Shown here: positions 48,727 to 58,774 of the stretch, piece by piece
How positions within the stretch are numbered: position 1 is the stretch's first letter
Layout: every line of letters begins with the position of its first letter
Assembly (NCBI RefSeq): GCF_003722335.1
Contig: NZ_CP026100.1
Coordinates: forward strand, 2,578,001 to 2,642,000
From: Caulobacter flavus
Lineage (GTDB): Bacteria > Pseudomonadota > Alphaproteobacteria > Caulobacterales > Caulobacteraceae
Direction: 5' to 3'
DNA length: 64,000 nt
Translations under genes and position numbers: made by a program
The notes under the pieces: model-generated
The model's input: the letters and a program-made list of their open reading frames with translations, nothing else
Database searches by the model: none
Told to the model about the DNA's origin: nothing

Positions 48727-50322
48727 ATGACCGCGATCGCCGCCTCTCTTCCGCTTCCGACGCCCGCCCAGGGCGGCGCCGGCGCGTCCGACGCCTCCGG
48801 CGCGGGCGACGTGTTCGGCGCCCTGCTGGCGGCCAAGGGCGCGAGCGAAGAGACGCAGGACCAGCCGGCCGCCCGTCCGGCCGCCGGCAAGGCGCAGGCC
48901 AAGCCCGCCCCCGACCGCAAGGGCGACGACCGCAAGGCCGGCGACGACGCCGGGCAGGACGCCGCCGCCGCGCAGGCCGGCGCCGCCGTGGTCGCCGCCA
49001 TGAGCGCGCAGCAGCAACAGCCCGCCCAGACCGGCCAGGCCGCCGCCGCGGTCGACGCCTCCGCCGAGGCCTCGGCTCCGGCCGCCGGCTCGACCGATCT
49101 GCTGGCCAAGGCCGCCGACCTGGTCGGCGACGTGGCCGACACTGCTTCCGACGCCGCCAAGCTGGCCGGCGCGACCCCGGTCGCCGCCGCCGCCGAGACC
49201 GTGCAGGCCGTCGCCGACCTCGTGGCCGACGCCGCCGCGCCGCAGCTCGACGCCGACACCATTCAGCCGGCCGCCGCCGAGCTTCCGGCCGCCGAGCTGG
49301 CCAAGCTGGCCGCCCAGCCGCAGGCCGACGCGCCCGCCGAAGCGCCGGTCGCCCCGAAGGCCCAGCCGCAGGCCCAGGCCGCCGCCGACGCGGCCCAGCC
49401 GGCCGCCGCCGCGCTGGGCGACGAGATCGTCAGCCTCAAGGCCATGCAGGTTCCGGCCGACGACGCCGCGGCCACGGTCGCCGCGACGCCGGTCGAAACC
49501 GCCGAAGTCGCCGCGCCGGTCGAGGCCCAGGCCGCCGCCGCCGAAGTCGCCAAGCCCGCCGAGACCCAGACGCTGGCCCCCAAGGCCGGCAAGGCCGAGG
49601 TCGCCGCCAAGGGCGAGGCCGTGGTCTCCGCCCACGCCGTGGCCGCCGAGCAGGCCGCCCACGACGCGGCCACCAACAGCGACTCCGGCCAATCGGGCGC
49701 TCAGTCGGGTGGGGGCGACGCCTTCGCCCAGATGGCGACCGACGCCGCGCCGACCGACGCTCCGGCCGTCAAGGCCGAGGCGACCTTCGCGCCGACCGTC
49801 CAGACCCAGGCCGCGGCGACCGCCCAGGCCCCGGCCGAGACCATCGTCCGCGGCTCGCCCGAGACCGTCGCGGCCATGTCGGCCGAGATCGCCAAGAAGC
49901 TGGAAGCCAAGTCGACCCGCTTCGACATCGTCCTGACCCCGGAGGGCCTGGGCAAGGTCGACGTGCAGGTGCGCATCGGCGCCGAGGGCAAGCTGACGGC
50001 CGTGATGGCCTTCGAGAACCCGCAGGCCGCCGCCGATCTGCGCCACCGCGCCGGCGAGCTGCGCCAGGCGCTGAGCCAGGCCGGCTTCGACGTCGCCGAC
50101 AACGCCCTGAAGTTCGACGTGTCGAGCCAGGGCGGTAACGGCGGCCAGGGCCAGCAGCAGAACGCCTTCTTCGATTTCCAGGGCGGCGACCACGGTCGCC
50201 GCGCCTTCGCCGGCCGCGCCTTCGCGGGCGCCATGGCCGAAGACATCCCCACCCTTTCGGCCGCGTCGCTGATCCCGGGCTACCGCCTCGCGGAGTCCGA
50301 CGGCGTCGACGTGAAGATCTAG
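48727..50322 (+). CDS. fliK: Flagellar hook-length control protein FliK
   Basis: The product has 531 residues from ATG 48727; the longer open frame starts upstream of the promoter and is not used. The first 390 residues are Ala/Pro/Gln/Asp-rich low complexity (molecular ruler region). The C-terminal Flg_hook domain is at about 395-480: FDIVLTPEGLGKVDVQVRIGAEGKLTAVMAFENPQAAADLRHRAGELRQALSQAGFDV. It measures hook length during export and switches substrate specificity through FlhB. Followed 12 bp later by flgD. Confidence 0.85.
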   Translation: MTAIAASLPLPTPAQGGAGASDASGAGDVFGALLAAKGASEETQDQPAARPAAGKAQAKPAPDRKGDDRKAGDDAGQDAAAAQAGAAVVAAMSAQQQQPAQTGQAAAAVDASAEASAPAAGSTDLLAKAADLVGDVADTASDAAKLAGATPVAAAAETVQAVADLVADAAAPQLDADTIQPAAAELPAAELAKLAAQPQADAPAEAPVAPKAQPQAQAAADAAQPAAAALGDEIVSLKAMQVPADDAAATVAATPVETAEVAAPVEAQAAAAEVAKPAETQTLAPKAGKAEVAAKGEAVVSAHAVAAEQAAHDAATNSDSGQSGAQSGGGDAFAQMATDAAPTDAPAVKAEATFAPTVQTQAAATAQAPAETIVRGSPETVAAMSAEIAKKLEAKSTRFDIVLTPEGLGKVDVQVRIGAEGKLTAVMAFENPQAAADLRHRAGELRQALSQAGFDVADNALKFDVSSQGGNGGQGQQQNAFFDFQGGDHGRRAFAGRAFAGAMAEDIPTLSAASLIPGYRLAESDGVDVKI

Positions 50323-50334
50323 GAGTTCAACGTC

Positions 50335-51045
50335 ATGGCCACGACCAACGCGACGTCCGGCAGCACCTCGGTGATCGACAAGATCAACAACTCGAGGAAC
50401 CAGCTGGCCAGCAGCGAGGAGACCTTCCTCAAGCTGCTGACCACCCAGATGAAGAACCAGGATCCGCTGTCGCCGATGGATTCCAACGCCTTCACCGGCC
50501 AGATCGTGCAGATGACCGGCGTCGAGCAGCAGCTGGTCACCAACGACCTCCTGGCGGCGCTCGTCGGCATGAACGACGGCGGCATCGCCGACGCGGTCAA
50601 CATGATGGGCAAGCAGGCCACCGCCGAGACCGACACCTCGGTGCTCAAGGACGGCAAGGCCAACTGGAGCTACACGCTCGGCCGCAACGCCACCTCGGTG
50701 AAGATCGAGGTGCTCGACAAGTACGGCAACGTGGTCGCCACCAAGCTGCCCGACGACATGAGCAAGGGCGACCACACCTTCGAGTGGGATGGCAAGGACA
50801 GCACCAGCGGCGTCCAGCAGCCCAACGGCGCCGCCTACACCCTGCGCGTCACCGCCCTCGACGGCGAAGGCACGAAGATCGCCACCACTTCCAAGGGCCG
50901 CATCGAAGGCATCGTGACCGCGGTGACCAACGAGAGCGGCCAGAACATGGTCACCATCGACGGCGTGAAAGTGCCGATCAGCCAGGTGATCGGCGTCACC
51001 AACCCTCCGGAGAAGACTCCGGAAACCCAGGCCGAGGCCGCCTAG
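50335..51045 (+). CDS. flgD: Flagellar hook cap / scaffolding protein FlgD
   Basis: The product has 236 residues from ATG 50335. N-terminal SSEETFLKLLTTQMKNQDPLSPMDSNAFTGQIVQMTGVEQQL is the defining FlgD motif. The rest is beta-rich (VKIEVLDKYGNVVATKL, HTFEWDGKDSTSGVQQPNGAAYTLRVTALDGEG), the FlgD Ig-like and tudor-like domains. It caps the growing hook and is discarded afterward. Lies between fliK and flgE. Confidence 0.92.
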   Translation: MATTNATSGSTSVIDKINNSRNQLASSEETFLKLLTTQMKNQDPLSPMDSNAFTGQIVQMTGVEQQLVTNDLLAALVGMNDGGIADAVNMMGKQATAETDTSVLKDGKANWSYTLGRNATSVKIEVLDKYGNVVATKLPDDMSKGDHTFEWDGKDSTSGVQQPNGAAYTLRVTALDGEGTKIATTSKGRIEGIVTAVTNESGQNMVTIDGVKVPISQVIGVTNPPEKTPETQAEAA

Positions 51046-51189
51046 GGCCTCCCTAGAGCCTCCAAGGAATGAACCGGGCGTCAGAATGACGCCGACGCGG
51101 TCCCCCACCGAGCCAGACGGCCGACCCGGGACCCAAACGCAAACTGCGCTGAACCCCGCCAAACAAACCTCACGAGCAGGATTTCAGTC

Positions 51190-52869
51190 ATGTCCATCAA
51201 CAGCGCCATGCTCTCGGGCGTCTCCGGTCTGGTCGCCAACTCGTCGGCCCTGGCCGCGATCTCGGACAACATCGCCAACGTCAACACCGTCGGCTACAAG
51301 CGCTCGTCGGCCAACTTCTCGACGCTGGTCACCTCGCAAAGCAAGAACAACACCTACAGCGCCGGCGGCGTGAAGTCGCTGACGCACCAGTTCATCAGCC
51401 AGCAGGGCCTGACCCAGTCGACGACCTCGAGCCTCGACCTGTCGATCGCCGGTTCGGGCTTCTTCGTCGCCACCGAGAAGCCGGAAGGCCTGACCGCCAC
51501 CGACACCCGCTCGTTCACCCGAGCCGGTTCGTTCCAGCTCGACAACCTGGGCTACCTGAAGAACGACGCCGGCCTCTACCTGCAGGGCTGGCTGGCCGAC
51601 CCGGTGACCGGCGCCATCACGCCCGATCCGTCGGACCTGACCCAGCTGTCGTCGATCAACGTGGGCAGCGTCGGCGGCACCGCCGAGAAGACCACCCGCG
51701 TCGGCGTCAACGCCAACCTGCGTTCGGAGCAGGCCGTGTCGGCCGCCGCCAACGCCACGGTCGCCAAGACCGCCGTGCCCGAGACCCCCGCCGGCACCGC
51801 CAACTACAGCGTCGCCTACAGCCCGACCGGCAACGGCAACGAATACAGCGTGTCGATCACGCGCGGCGGCGTGGCGTTCCAGTCGGGCGTGGCCACCTAC
51901 GACCCGGCCACGGGCGCCCTGACCGGCTACACGCCGTCGGGCACCACGACCCCGACCACCACGACGATCACCTCGGGCGGCGTCACCGTGAACCTGTCCG
52001 ACCTGGGCCTGTCGACCAAGACCCAGGCCGTCAGCGCCGGGGCCTACGATCCGACCACCCGCTCGATGTCGGACTACGCCGAAGACCCGACCACCGGCGT
52101 CAAGCCGGACTTCGAGATCCAGATCCCGGTCTCGGACTCCAAGGGCGGCCAGCGCACCGTCACCCTGTCGCTGCTGAAGGGCCCGGGCCCGAACGAGTGG
52201 TTCGCCGAACTGCGCGCCAAGCCGGGCGACCTGGACAACAACACCAACGGCCTGATCAGCTCGGGCAAGATCACCTTCACCACGGACGGCAAGCTGGCCT
52301 CGGTCGGCAACCTGTTCGGCGGCGTGACCCCGACGGCGATCAACATCGGCGCCTCTGACCCGACCGCCACCGGCACGGGTCCGCGCTGGGCCGACGGCCT
52401 GGGCATCGACGCCCAGGACATCCAGATCGACCTGGCCAACGCCGCCGGCGGCCTGACCCAGTACAACAGCCAGTCGGTCGTGCAGTCGGTGAACACCAAC
52501 GGTACGGCGTTCGGCAACCTGACCAACATCGAGGTGGACGAGGACGGCTACGTCTCGGCCATCTTCGACAACGGGGTGACTCGCCGGATCGCTCAGGTGG
52601 CCATCGCCACCTTCTCGAATCCGAACGGCCTGAAGGGCGTCAACGGCAACGCCTACCGCGTCACCAACGAAAGCGGGACCTACAGCCTGAAGACCCCTGG
52701 CCAGGGCGGCGCCGGTTCTCTGGCCCCGTCGACGCTGGAAGCTTCGACTGTCGACCTGTCGACTGAATTCACCGGGCTGATCACTACGCAACGCGCGTAC
52801 TCGGCCTCGTCGAAAATCATCACTACCGCTGATCAGATGCTGGAAGAACTTCTGAGCATTAAGCGCTGA
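51190..52869 (+). CDS. flgE: Flagellar hook protein FlgE
   Basis: The product has 559 residues from ATG 51190 (AGCAGGA upstream). N-terminal MSINSAMLSGVSGLVANSSALAAISDNIANVNTVGYKRSS and C-terminal STEFTGLITTQRAYSASSKIITTADQMLEELLSIKR are the conserved D0 ends of hook proteins. The variable centre holds long Thr/Ser/Gly-rich beta domains. It polymerises into the hook after export. A 144-bp gap with a GGCGTC/GACGCC hairpin (near 51078-51095) separates it from flgD. A terminator follows. Confidence 0.93.
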   Translation: MSINSAMLSGVSGLVANSSALAAISDNIANVNTVGYKRSSANFSTLVTSQSKNNTYSAGGVKSLTHQFISQQGLTQSTTSSLDLSIAGSGFFVATEKPEGLTATDTRSFTRAGSFQLDNLGYLKNDAGLYLQGWLADPVTGAITPDPSDLTQLSSINVGSVGGTAEKTTRVGVNANLRSEQAVSAAANATVAKTAVPETPAGTANYSVAYSPTGNGNEYSVSITRGGVAFQSGVATYDPATGALTGYTPSGTTTPTTTTITSGGVTVNLSDLGLSTKTQAVSAGAYDPTTRSMSDYAEDPTTGVKPDFEIQIPVSDSKGGQRTVTLSLLKGPGPNEWFAELRAKPGDLDNNTNGLISSGKITFTTDGKLASVGNLFGGVTPTAINIGASDPTATGTGPRWADGLGIDAQDIQIDLANAAGGLTQYNSQSVVQSVNTNGTAFGNLTNIEVDEDGYVSAIFDNGVTRRIAQVAIATFSNPNGLKGVNGNAYRVTNESGTYSLKTPGQGGAGSLAPSTLEASTVDLSTEFTGLITTQRAYSASSKIITTADQMLEELLSIKR

Positions 52870-52878
52870 TCATAGGTA

Positions 52879-52892
52879 TTAACTGGTCTTAA
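52879..52892. promoter_or_regulatory. Candidate CtrA box, TTAA-N6-TTAA
   Basis: TTAACTGGTCTTAA lies between flgE and sciP. The CtrA consensus is TTAA-N7-TTAA, so the spacing is one base short. sciP expression depends on CtrA in Caulobacter, which makes this plausible. The site overlaps the start of a terminator hairpin. Confidence 0.4.
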
Positions 52893-52893
52893 T

Positions 52894-52920
52894 CAGAGTG
52901 TGTCACATCGATACACTCTG
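52894..52920. terminator. Hairpin after flgE
   Basis: CAGAGTGT pairs with ACACTCTG around GTCACATCGAT, 25 bases after the flgE stop. There is no T-run. Confidence 0.55.
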
Positions 52921-53037
52921 ATCGCTGGAGGAAGTCCCGTGTTTAGGTCTTTCTTTACTACTGGAATTAAGCCGTCGTTATTCCCCGGCGCCTATATTCC
53001 TCGTCAACAGTGATGGTTGTGGGAAAGGCGTAAAGCC

Positions 53038-53319
53038 ATGTTGCAGCAGCAGCGCACGAACAGCCGGGGTGAAAAGTACGTCATCGGTCCGACCGGTGCG
53101 CCTCTTACCCTGTCGGATCTTCCGCCCCCGGAAACCCAGCGTTGGGTGATCCGGCGCAAGGCCGAGGTGGTGGCCGCCGTCCGCGGTGGTCTCCTCTCGC
53201 TCGACGAGGCGTGTGATCGTTACAAGCTGACCAACGAGGAATTCCTCGCCTGGCAGCAGTCGATCGATCGGCACGGCCTGGCGGGTCTGCGGACCACCCG
53301 GCTTCAGCAGTACCGCTAA
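53038..53319 (+). CDS. sciP: SciP, small CtrA-inhibitory protein
   Basis: The product has 93 residues from ATG 53038 (AAAGG upstream). It matches the DUF1153 helix-turn-helix protein SciP: GEKYVIGPTGAPLTLSDLPPPETQRWVIRRKAEVVAAV, then LSLDEACDRYKLTNEEFLAWQQSIDRHGLAGLRTTRLQQYR. In Caulobacter SciP accumulates after division in swarmer cells, binds CtrA and blocks its recruitment of RNA polymerase. It sits between the hook gene and the fliF operon, a conserved position. The leader of about 115 bp is AT-rich for this genome. A strong palindrome follows. Confidence 0.92.
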   Translation: MLQQQRTNSRGEKYVIGPTGAPLTLSDLPPPETQRWVIRRKAEVVAAVRGGLLSLDEACDRYKLTNEEFLAWQQSIDRHGLAGLRTTRLQQYR

Positions 53320-53383
53320 ACGGCGGAAAAACTGAAAGGGCGCGAGGAGTTATGCTCCGCAAAGCGCCCGAACGGTCTGTTCA

Positions 53384-53411
53384 GCGGCCGCGCCCCTTGG
53401 GGCGCGGCCGC
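53384..53411. terminator. Very stable hairpin after sciP
   Basis: GCGGCCGCGCCCC and GGGGCGCGGCCGC are exact 13-bp arms separated by TT. It lies 65 bp after the sciP stop and before the fliF promoter region. No T-run. Confidence 0.6.
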
Positions 53412-53463
53412 GACCATTTGGCGCCTATGGAGGTGGGTTCTCGCCTCAAATCTAAAGTCCGCG

Positions 53464-53469
53464 TTAACC
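53464..53469 (+). promoter_or_regulatory. Candidate CtrA half-site TTAACC in the fliF promoter region
   Basis: TTAACC is about 90 bp upstream of the fliF GTG. The fliF operon is a CtrA-activated class II operon in Caulobacter, whose CtrA box overlaps the promoter. A second half-site with proper spacing is not obvious. Confidence 0.4.
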
Positions 53470-53557
53470 ATCGACTGGGTAAATCCTGCCTAGCGACGGC
53501 GGACTTCCATCCGTCTCGTTTGCGCCCCGTTCGGACGCAGTTTGAGGGATAGGCCCA

Positions 53558-55219
53558 GTGGATAAATTCCTGAGCGCGATTCAGAGGTTCGGCGTCGGTC
53601 GACTGGCCGCCCTGGCGGGCGTCGCCGTCGGCTCCATCGCCGTGCTGGCCGCGGTTGTGATGATGCTGGGCAAGCAGCCGAGCGAGCTGCTGTATTCGAA
53701 CCTCGACCTCAAGGAAGCCTCGGCCGTCACCCAGGCGCTGGACCAGGCCGGCATCAAGTACGAGACCAAGGGCGACGGCTCGACCATCATGGTCGCCCGC
53801 GACAAGGTCAATTCCGCCCGCCTGCTGGTCTCGGGCAAGGGCCTCGTGACCTCGGGCTCGATCGGCTACGAGATCTTCGACACCGGCAACGCCATCGGCC
53901 AGACCGACTTCGTCCAGCAGCTGAACCGCCAGCGCGCCCTGCAGGGCGAGCTGGAACGCACCATCCGCGGCTGGCAGGGCGTGCGCGACGTCCGCGTGCA
54001 CCTTGTGCTGCCCAAGCGCCAGCTGTTCGAGGAAGACGCCGAGCAGCCGTCCTCCGCCGTCACCATCGGCACGGCCGGCCGCGAGCCGTCGTCGGACATG
54101 GTCGCCGCCGTCCAGAACCTGGTCGCCGGCTCGGTCCCGGGCATGAAGCCCGAGCGCGTCAACGTCATCGACGACCACGGCAAGACCCTGTCGGCCGGCG
54201 GCGACGAGAGCCTGGCCGGTCGCCTGGCCCAGGACCGCAAGTCCGAGGCCGAGGCCCGCATCGCCAAGAGCGTCAAGGAAATGCTCGACGGCGTCCTGGG
54301 TCCGGGCAAGGCCCGCATCACGGTCACCGCCGACCTCGACCTGAACCGCATCACCACCCAGGAAAAGCGTTACGATCCGGACGGCCAGGTCGTGCTTTCG
54401 GAAAGCACCAGCGCCAACAACGCCTCCGAGACCAAGAACGACGACACCGGCGGCGTCACCGCCACCCAGAACATCCCGGGCGCCGCGCCGGGCGGCCTGC
54501 AGCCCCTTGGCTCGACCTCGGGCGCCAACGAGACGACGACCAACTACCAGAACTCCGAGACGGTCCGCACCGAAGTGGTCGAGCCGGGCGCGATGAAGAA
54601 GGTCGCCGTCGCCGTGGCCGTGGACGGCGTCACCGCCGCTCCGGGCAAGGACGGCAAGCCGGGCGCCTACACCCCGCGCACCGCCGACGAGATCCAGCAG
54701 ATCGAAGAGCTGGTGAAGACCGCCATCGGCTACGACGCCGCTCGCGGCGACCAGGTGAAGGTCACCAACATCCGCTTCCCGACCGCCGAGGACCAGGGTC
54801 TGACCGAAGGCGGGCTGATGGCCGGCTTCGACAAGAACGACCTGATGCGCGTCGCCGAGATCGGCGTCCTGGCTGTCGTCGCCCTGCTGATCCTGCTGTT
54901 CGCCGTGCGCCCGTTCATCAAGAGCCTGACCCAGCCGGCCGGCAACCACCCGATCCAGCTGGCCCTGGGCCAGGGCGACCAGCCGGTTACCCGCCTGGTC
55001 ACCCTGTCGGACGGCACCACCCAGCAGGTCGTCGTCGACCAGTCGGGCGAGCCGATCGCCATCGCCGGCCCGGTCAGCGACATCGACCAGCGCATCGACA
55101 TCGCCAAGATCGAAGGCCAGGTGAAGGCCTCGTCGATCAAGCGCGTGTCGGAGTTCGTCGAGAAGCACCCCGAAGAGTCGGTCGCGATCCTGCGCAACTG
55201 GCTGCACGAGTCGGAGTGA
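53558..55219 (+). CDS. fliF: Flagellar MS-ring protein FliF
   Basis: The product has 553 residues from GTG 53558 (GAGGGATAGG upstream). First TM at about 17-38 ([22 protein letters not shown]), ring-building motif 1 region ([26 protein letters not shown]), and [16 protein letters not shown] block [24 protein letters not shown]. Second TM at about 432-450 ([19 protein letters not shown]). The C-terminus ([31 protein letters not shown]) is the FliG-binding tail. It nucleates the basal body in the inner membrane. First gene of the fliF-fliG-fliH-fliN-flbD operon. Confidence 0.94.
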   Translation: MDKFLSAIQRFGVGRLAALAGVAVGSIAVLAAVVMMLGKQPSELLYSNLDLKEASAVTQALDQAGIKYETKGDGSTIMVARDKVNSARLLVSGKGLVTSGSIGYEIFDTGNAIGQTDFVQQLNRQRALQGELERTIRGWQGVRDVRVHLVLPKRQLFEEDAEQPSSAVTIGTAGREPSSDMVAAVQNLVAGSVPGMKPERVNVIDDHGKTLSAGGDESLAGRLAQDRKSEAEARIAKSVKEMLDGVLGPGKARITVTADLDLNRITTQEKRYDPDGQVVLSESTSANNASETKNDDTGGVTATQNIPGAAPGGLQPLGSTSGANETTTNYQNSETVRTEVVEPGAMKKVAVAVAVDGVTAAPGKDGKPGAYTPRTADEIQQIEELVKTAIGYDAARGDQVKVTNIRFPTAEDQGLTEGGLMAGFDKNDLMRVAEIGVLAVVALLILLFAVRPFIKSLTQPAGNHPIQLALGQGDQPVTRLVTLSDGTTQQVVVDQSGEPIAIAGPVSDIDQRIDIAKIEGQVKASSIKRVSEFVEKHPEESVAILRNWLHESE

Positions 55220-55223
55220 TCGG

Positions 55224-56240
55224 ATGAAGGCCGCCGTCACCGACATCGCCAAGCTGGCCGGTCCCGAAAAGGCCGCCATCGTCCTGCTCGCCCTGGGCGA
55301 AGAGCACACCCGCATCTGGGAAGCGCTCGACGACGAGGAGATCAAGGAAGTCTCGCAGGCCATGGCCAGCCTGGGCACGGTCTCGGCCAGCGTCGTCGAA
55401 GAGCTGCTGGTCGAGTTCGTCTCGGGCATGAGCTCGACCGGCGCGATCATGGGCTCGTACGAGCAGACCCAGCGCCTGCTGATGTCGTTCATGGCGCCCG
55501 AGAAGGTCGACCAGCTGATGGAAGAGATCCGCGGTCCGGCGGGTCGAACCATGTGGGACAAGCTGGGCAACGTGAACGAGGCGGTGCTCGCCAACTACCT
55601 GAAGAACGAATACCCGCAGACCGTCGCCGTCGTGCTGTCGAAGGTGAAGAGCGATCACGCCGCCCGCGTGCTGGCCTGCCTGCCGGAAGACTTCGCGCTG
55701 GAATGCGTTACCCGCATGCTGCGCATGGAGCCGGTGCAGCGCGAGATCCTCGACAAGATCGAGCAGACCCTGCGGATCGAGTTCATGTCGAACCTGGCGC
55801 GCACCTCCAAGCGCGACAGCCACGAGATGATGGCCGAGATCTTCAACAACTTCGACCGCCAGACCGAAGCCCGCTTCATCGCCGCCCTGGAAGAGCGCAA
55901 CCGCGAGGCGGCCGAGCGCATCCGGGCCCTGATGTTCGTGTTCGAGGACCTGTCGAAGCTGGATCCGGGCGGCGTGCAGACCCTGCTGCGCGCCACCGGC
56001 AAGGAACAGCTGGCCCTGGCCCTGAAGGGCGCCTCGGACAAGCTGCGCGAGATGTTCTTCTCCAACATGTCCGAGCGCGCGTCGAAGATCATGCGCGAGG
56101 ACATGGAAAGCATGGGCCCGGTGCGTCTGAAGGACGTCGACCAGGCCCAGGTCGCCATGGTCCAGATCGCCAAGGACCTCGCCGCCAAGGGCGAGATCAT
56201 GCTGGCCGGTTCGGGCAGCGACGACGAGCTGATCTACTGA
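55224..56240 (+). CDS. fliG: Flagellar motor switch protein FliG
   Basis: The product has 338 residues from ATG 55224, four bases after fliF. N-domain [41 protein letters not shown] binds FliF. The middle domain contains [29 protein letters not shown], including the E-Y-PQTxA motif of FliG-M. The C-terminal torque domain has [74 protein letters not shown], with the conserved charged residues. Confidence 0.95.
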   Translation: MKAAVTDIAKLAGPEKAAIVLLALGEEHTRIWEALDDEEIKEVSQAMASLGTVSASVVEELLVEFVSGMSSTGAIMGSYEQTQRLLMSFMAPEKVDQLMEEIRGPAGRTMWDKLGNVNEAVLANYLKNEYPQTVAVVLSKVKSDHAARVLACLPEDFALECVTRMLRMEPVQREILDKIEQTLRIEFMSNLARTSKRDSHEMMAEIFNNFDRQTEARFIAALEERNREAAERIRALMFVFEDLSKLDPGGVQTLLRATGKEQLALALKGASDKLREMFFSNMSERASKIMREDMESMGPVRLKDVDQAQVAMVQIAKDLAAKGEIMLAGSGSDDELIY

Positions 56241-56250
56241 GGCGCGCGGG

Positions 56251-56898
56251 ATGACCAACGGAACCTACCAGCGCTTCGCCTTCGACACGGTCTTCGACGA
56301 CCGTGGCGGTGTGGCCTACGAGGCCCCCAAGGTGAAGAAGAGCTTCACGCCCGAAGAGGTCGAGGCCGCCCGCGCCGAGGCTTTCGCCGAGGGCGAGCGT
56401 TCGGCCGTGGCCCGCGCCGAGCAGGAAGCCGCCCAGGCTATGAACGCCATCGCCCACGCCGTGCACGGCGCGCTGGGCACGCTGGCGGCCGTGGCCCACG
56501 AGCACCGCGAGCACGCCGCGCGCCTGGCGCTCGCCTGCGCCAACAAGATCGCCGACGCGGCGCTGGACCAGTTCCCCGAGGCCCCGGCCTCGGCGGCCCT
56601 GCTGGCCCTGGCCCGCGAGGTCGAGGCCCAGCCCAAGCTCAGCGTCCGCGTCGCGCCGCACCTGGTGGAGCGCACCCAGGCCGCCCTGGAGCAGACCGCC
56701 GCCGCCATCGGTTTCCCGGGCCAGATCGTCGCCCGCGCCGACGGCGCCCAGCCGCCCGCCGCCTTCGTCCTCGACTGGGGCGACGGCCGGGCCGAATTCA
56801 ATCCCGACGAGGCGGCGCAGCGCGTCGCCCAGGCCCTGGAAGCCGCCATCGCGGCCGAGGGCCTGCACGCCGAACCCCTGCTTCCTTCTGAAGGCTGA
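56251..56898 (+). CDS. fliH: FliH-type flagellar export regulator (FlbE)
   Basis: The product has 215 residues from ATG 56251. Position and composition identify it as the FliH homologue called FlbE in Caulobacter: an N-terminal segment with FDTVFDD, a long Ala/Glu-rich coiled-coil region ([41 protein letters not shown]) and a C-terminal FliH-like domain ([52 protein letters not shown]). It would hold the FliI ATPase near the switch. Lies between fliG (10 bp) and fliN (5 bp). Confidence 0.85.
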   Translation: MTNGTYQRFAFDTVFDDRGGVAYEAPKVKKSFTPEEVEAARAEAFAEGERSAVARAEQEAAQAMNAIAHAVHGALGTLAAVAHEHREHAARLALACANKIADAALDQFPEAPASAALLALAREVEAQPKLSVRVAPHLVERTQAALEQTAAAIGFPGQIVARADGAQPPAAFVLDWGDGRAEFNPDEAAQRVAQALEAAIAAEGLHAEPLLPSEG

Positions 56899-56903
56899 CA
56901 GCC

Positions 56904-57236
56904 ATGTCCGACGACCTGACCCTGAACGACTTCAACGGCGGCATGCTCGCCTCGGATATCCCGGTCGAGCTGAGCGACAAGATCGCCTCCGACCTGGCCC
57001 CGGTGTTCGACGTTCCCGTCAACATCTCCGCCGTGCTCGGCCGCTCGAACATGTCGGTCGCCCAGCTGCTGCAGCTGCAGGCCGGCTCGATCCTCGAGCT
57101 GGACCGCAAGGTCGGCGAGGCGATCGACATCTACGTCAACAACCGCCTGGTCGCCCGGGGCGAGGTCGTCGTCGTCGACGAGCGCCTGGGCGTGACCATG
57201 ACGGAAATCATCAAGGACGGCGACGCCGCGGGCTGA
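56904..57236 (+). CDS. fliN: Flagellar motor switch protein FliN
   Basis: The product has 110 residues from ATG 56904. SpoA/SurfaceP domain: LAPVFDVPVNISAVLGRSNMSVAQLLQLQAGSILELDRKVGEAIDIYVNNRLVARGEVVVVDERLGVTMTEIIK, the invariant FliN core. It forms part of the C-ring and the export entry. It is followed by a 95-bp gap before flbD. Confidence 0.95.
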   Translation: MSDDLTLNDFNGGMLASDIPVELSDKIASDLAPVFDVPVNISAVLGRSNMSVAQLLQLQAGSILELDRKVGEAIDIYVNNRLVARGEVVVVDERLGVTMTEIIKDGDAAG

Positions 57237-57331
57237 TCGCCCCAGGCTTCCCGTCCACCCAGTCCGCGCCCTTCGAAATGAGGGCGAAGCAGTAGAAGAT
57301 CGGTCCGGAAGGGCCGCCCGGAGACAAGACA

Positions 57332-58717
57332 ATGCGCCTCTTGGTCGTTGGTAAACTGAACGGTCAGCTCTCGGTCGCCGTGAAGATGGCGATGAACGCC
57401 GGGGCCAAGGTCTCGCACGTCGAGACGACGGAGCAGGCCACCAACGCGCTGCGGGCCGGGCAGGGCGCCGACCTGATGATGGTCGACTACGGCCTCGACA
57501 TCGCCGGCCTGATCGCCGCCAACGAGAGCGAGCGCATCCGGGTGCCGGTCGTGGCCTGCGGCGTCGACGCCGATCCGATGCGCGCCGCCGGCGCCATCAA
57601 GGCCGGGGCCAAGGAATTCATCCCGCTGCCGCCGGACGCCGAACTGATCGCCGCCGTCCTGGCCGCCGTCACCGACGACAACCGTCCGATGATCGCCCGC
57701 GACCCCAACATGGAGCAGGTGATCAAGCTGGCCGACCAGGTCGCGCCGTCCGACGCCTCGATCCTGATCACCGGCGAGAGCGGTTCGGGTAAGGAAGTGA
57801 TGGCCCGCCACGTCCACGCGAAATCGCGTCGGGCCAAGGCGCCGTTCATCAGCGTCAACTGCGCGGCCATTCCCGAGAACCTGCTGGAAAGCGAGCTGTT
57901 CGGCCACGAGAAGGGGGCCTTCACCGGCGCCCTGGCCCGCCGCATCGGCAAGTTCGAGGAAGCCAACGGCGGCACGCTGCTGCTGGACGAAATCTCGGAA
58001 ATGGACGTTCGCCTGCAGGCCAAGCTGCTGCGCGCCATCCAGGAGCGCGAGATCGACCGGGTCGGCGGCACCAAGCCGGTGAAGGTCGACATCCGCATCC
58101 TCGCCACTTCGAACCGCAACCTTGCCGACGCGGTCAAGGAAGGCGTGTTCCGCGAAGACCTGCTCTACCGCCTGAACGTCGTGAACCTGGCCCTGCCGCC
58201 GCTGCGCGAACGCCCAGGCGACATCATCAATCTGTGCGAGCACTTCGTGAAGAAGTACTCGGCCGCCAACGGCATCGACCTCAAGCCGATCTCGGCCGAG
58301 GCCAAGCGCCGCCTGATCGCCCACCGCTGGCCGGGCAACGTCCGCGAGCTGGAAAACGCCATGCACCGCGCGGTGCTGCTGTCGACCGGCTCGGAGATCG
58401 AGGAGTTCGCCATCCGCCTGCCGGATGGCCAGCCCCTGGCTCCGGCCCCCGACGCGGCCGTGGCTCGCGGCGCCTCGATGGCGGCGGCCGAGGCCGTGGC
58501 GGCCGCGGCGGTGACCCGCAGCTTCGTCGGCCAGACCGTGGCCGAGATGGAGCAGACGCTGATCATCGACACCCTGGAACACTGCCTGGGCAATCGCACC
58601 CACGCGGCCAACATCCTGGGCATCTCGATCCGCACCCTGCGCAACAAGCTCAAGGAATACGGCGACGCCGGCGTCAACGTGCCCCCGCCGCAGGGCGGCG
58701 TCGGCGCGGCCGCCTAA
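57332..58717 (+). CDS. flbD: FlbD, NtrC-family sigma-54 activator of class III flagellar genes
   Basis: The product has 461 residues from ATG 57332. The receiver domain (1-115) keeps Asp52 but lacks the usual acidic pair near residue 8-10 (LLVVGKLNG), in line with control by FliX rather than by a standard kinase. AAA+ domain: Walker A GESGSGKE at 148-155 and sigma-54 contact loop GAFTGA at 195-200. C-terminal Fis-type HTH: LEHCLGNRTHAANILGISIRTLRNKLKEYG. It activates sigma-54 flagellar promoters and represses fliF. Candidate targets lie in this same window near 48.3-48.7 kb. Confidence 0.94.
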   Translation: MRLLVVGKLNGQLSVAVKMAMNAGAKVSHVETTEQATNALRAGQGADLMMVDYGLDIAGLIAANESERIRVPVVACGVDADPMRAAGAIKAGAKEFIPLPPDAELIAAVLAAVTDDNRPMIARDPNMEQVIKLADQVAPSDASILITGESGSGKEVMARHVHAKSRRAKAPFISVNCAAIPENLLESELFGHEKGAFTGALARRIGKFEEANGGTLLLDEISEMDVRLQAKLLRAIQEREIDRVGGTKPVKVDIRILATSNRNLADAVKEGVFREDLLYRLNVVNLALPPLRERPGDIINLCEHFVKKYSAANGIDLKPISAEAKRRLIAHRWPGNVRELENAMHRAVLLSTGSEIEEFAIRLPDGQPLAPAPDAAVARGASMAAAEAVAAAAVTRSFVGQTVAEMEQTLIIDTLEHCLGNRTHAANILGISIRTLRNKLKEYGDAGVNVPPPQGGVGAAA

Positions 58718-58774
58718 ACCTCAAGTGTAGAACCTGTCCGGCGCCCGCGACGATCGGTCCGGCGCCGAACATGG

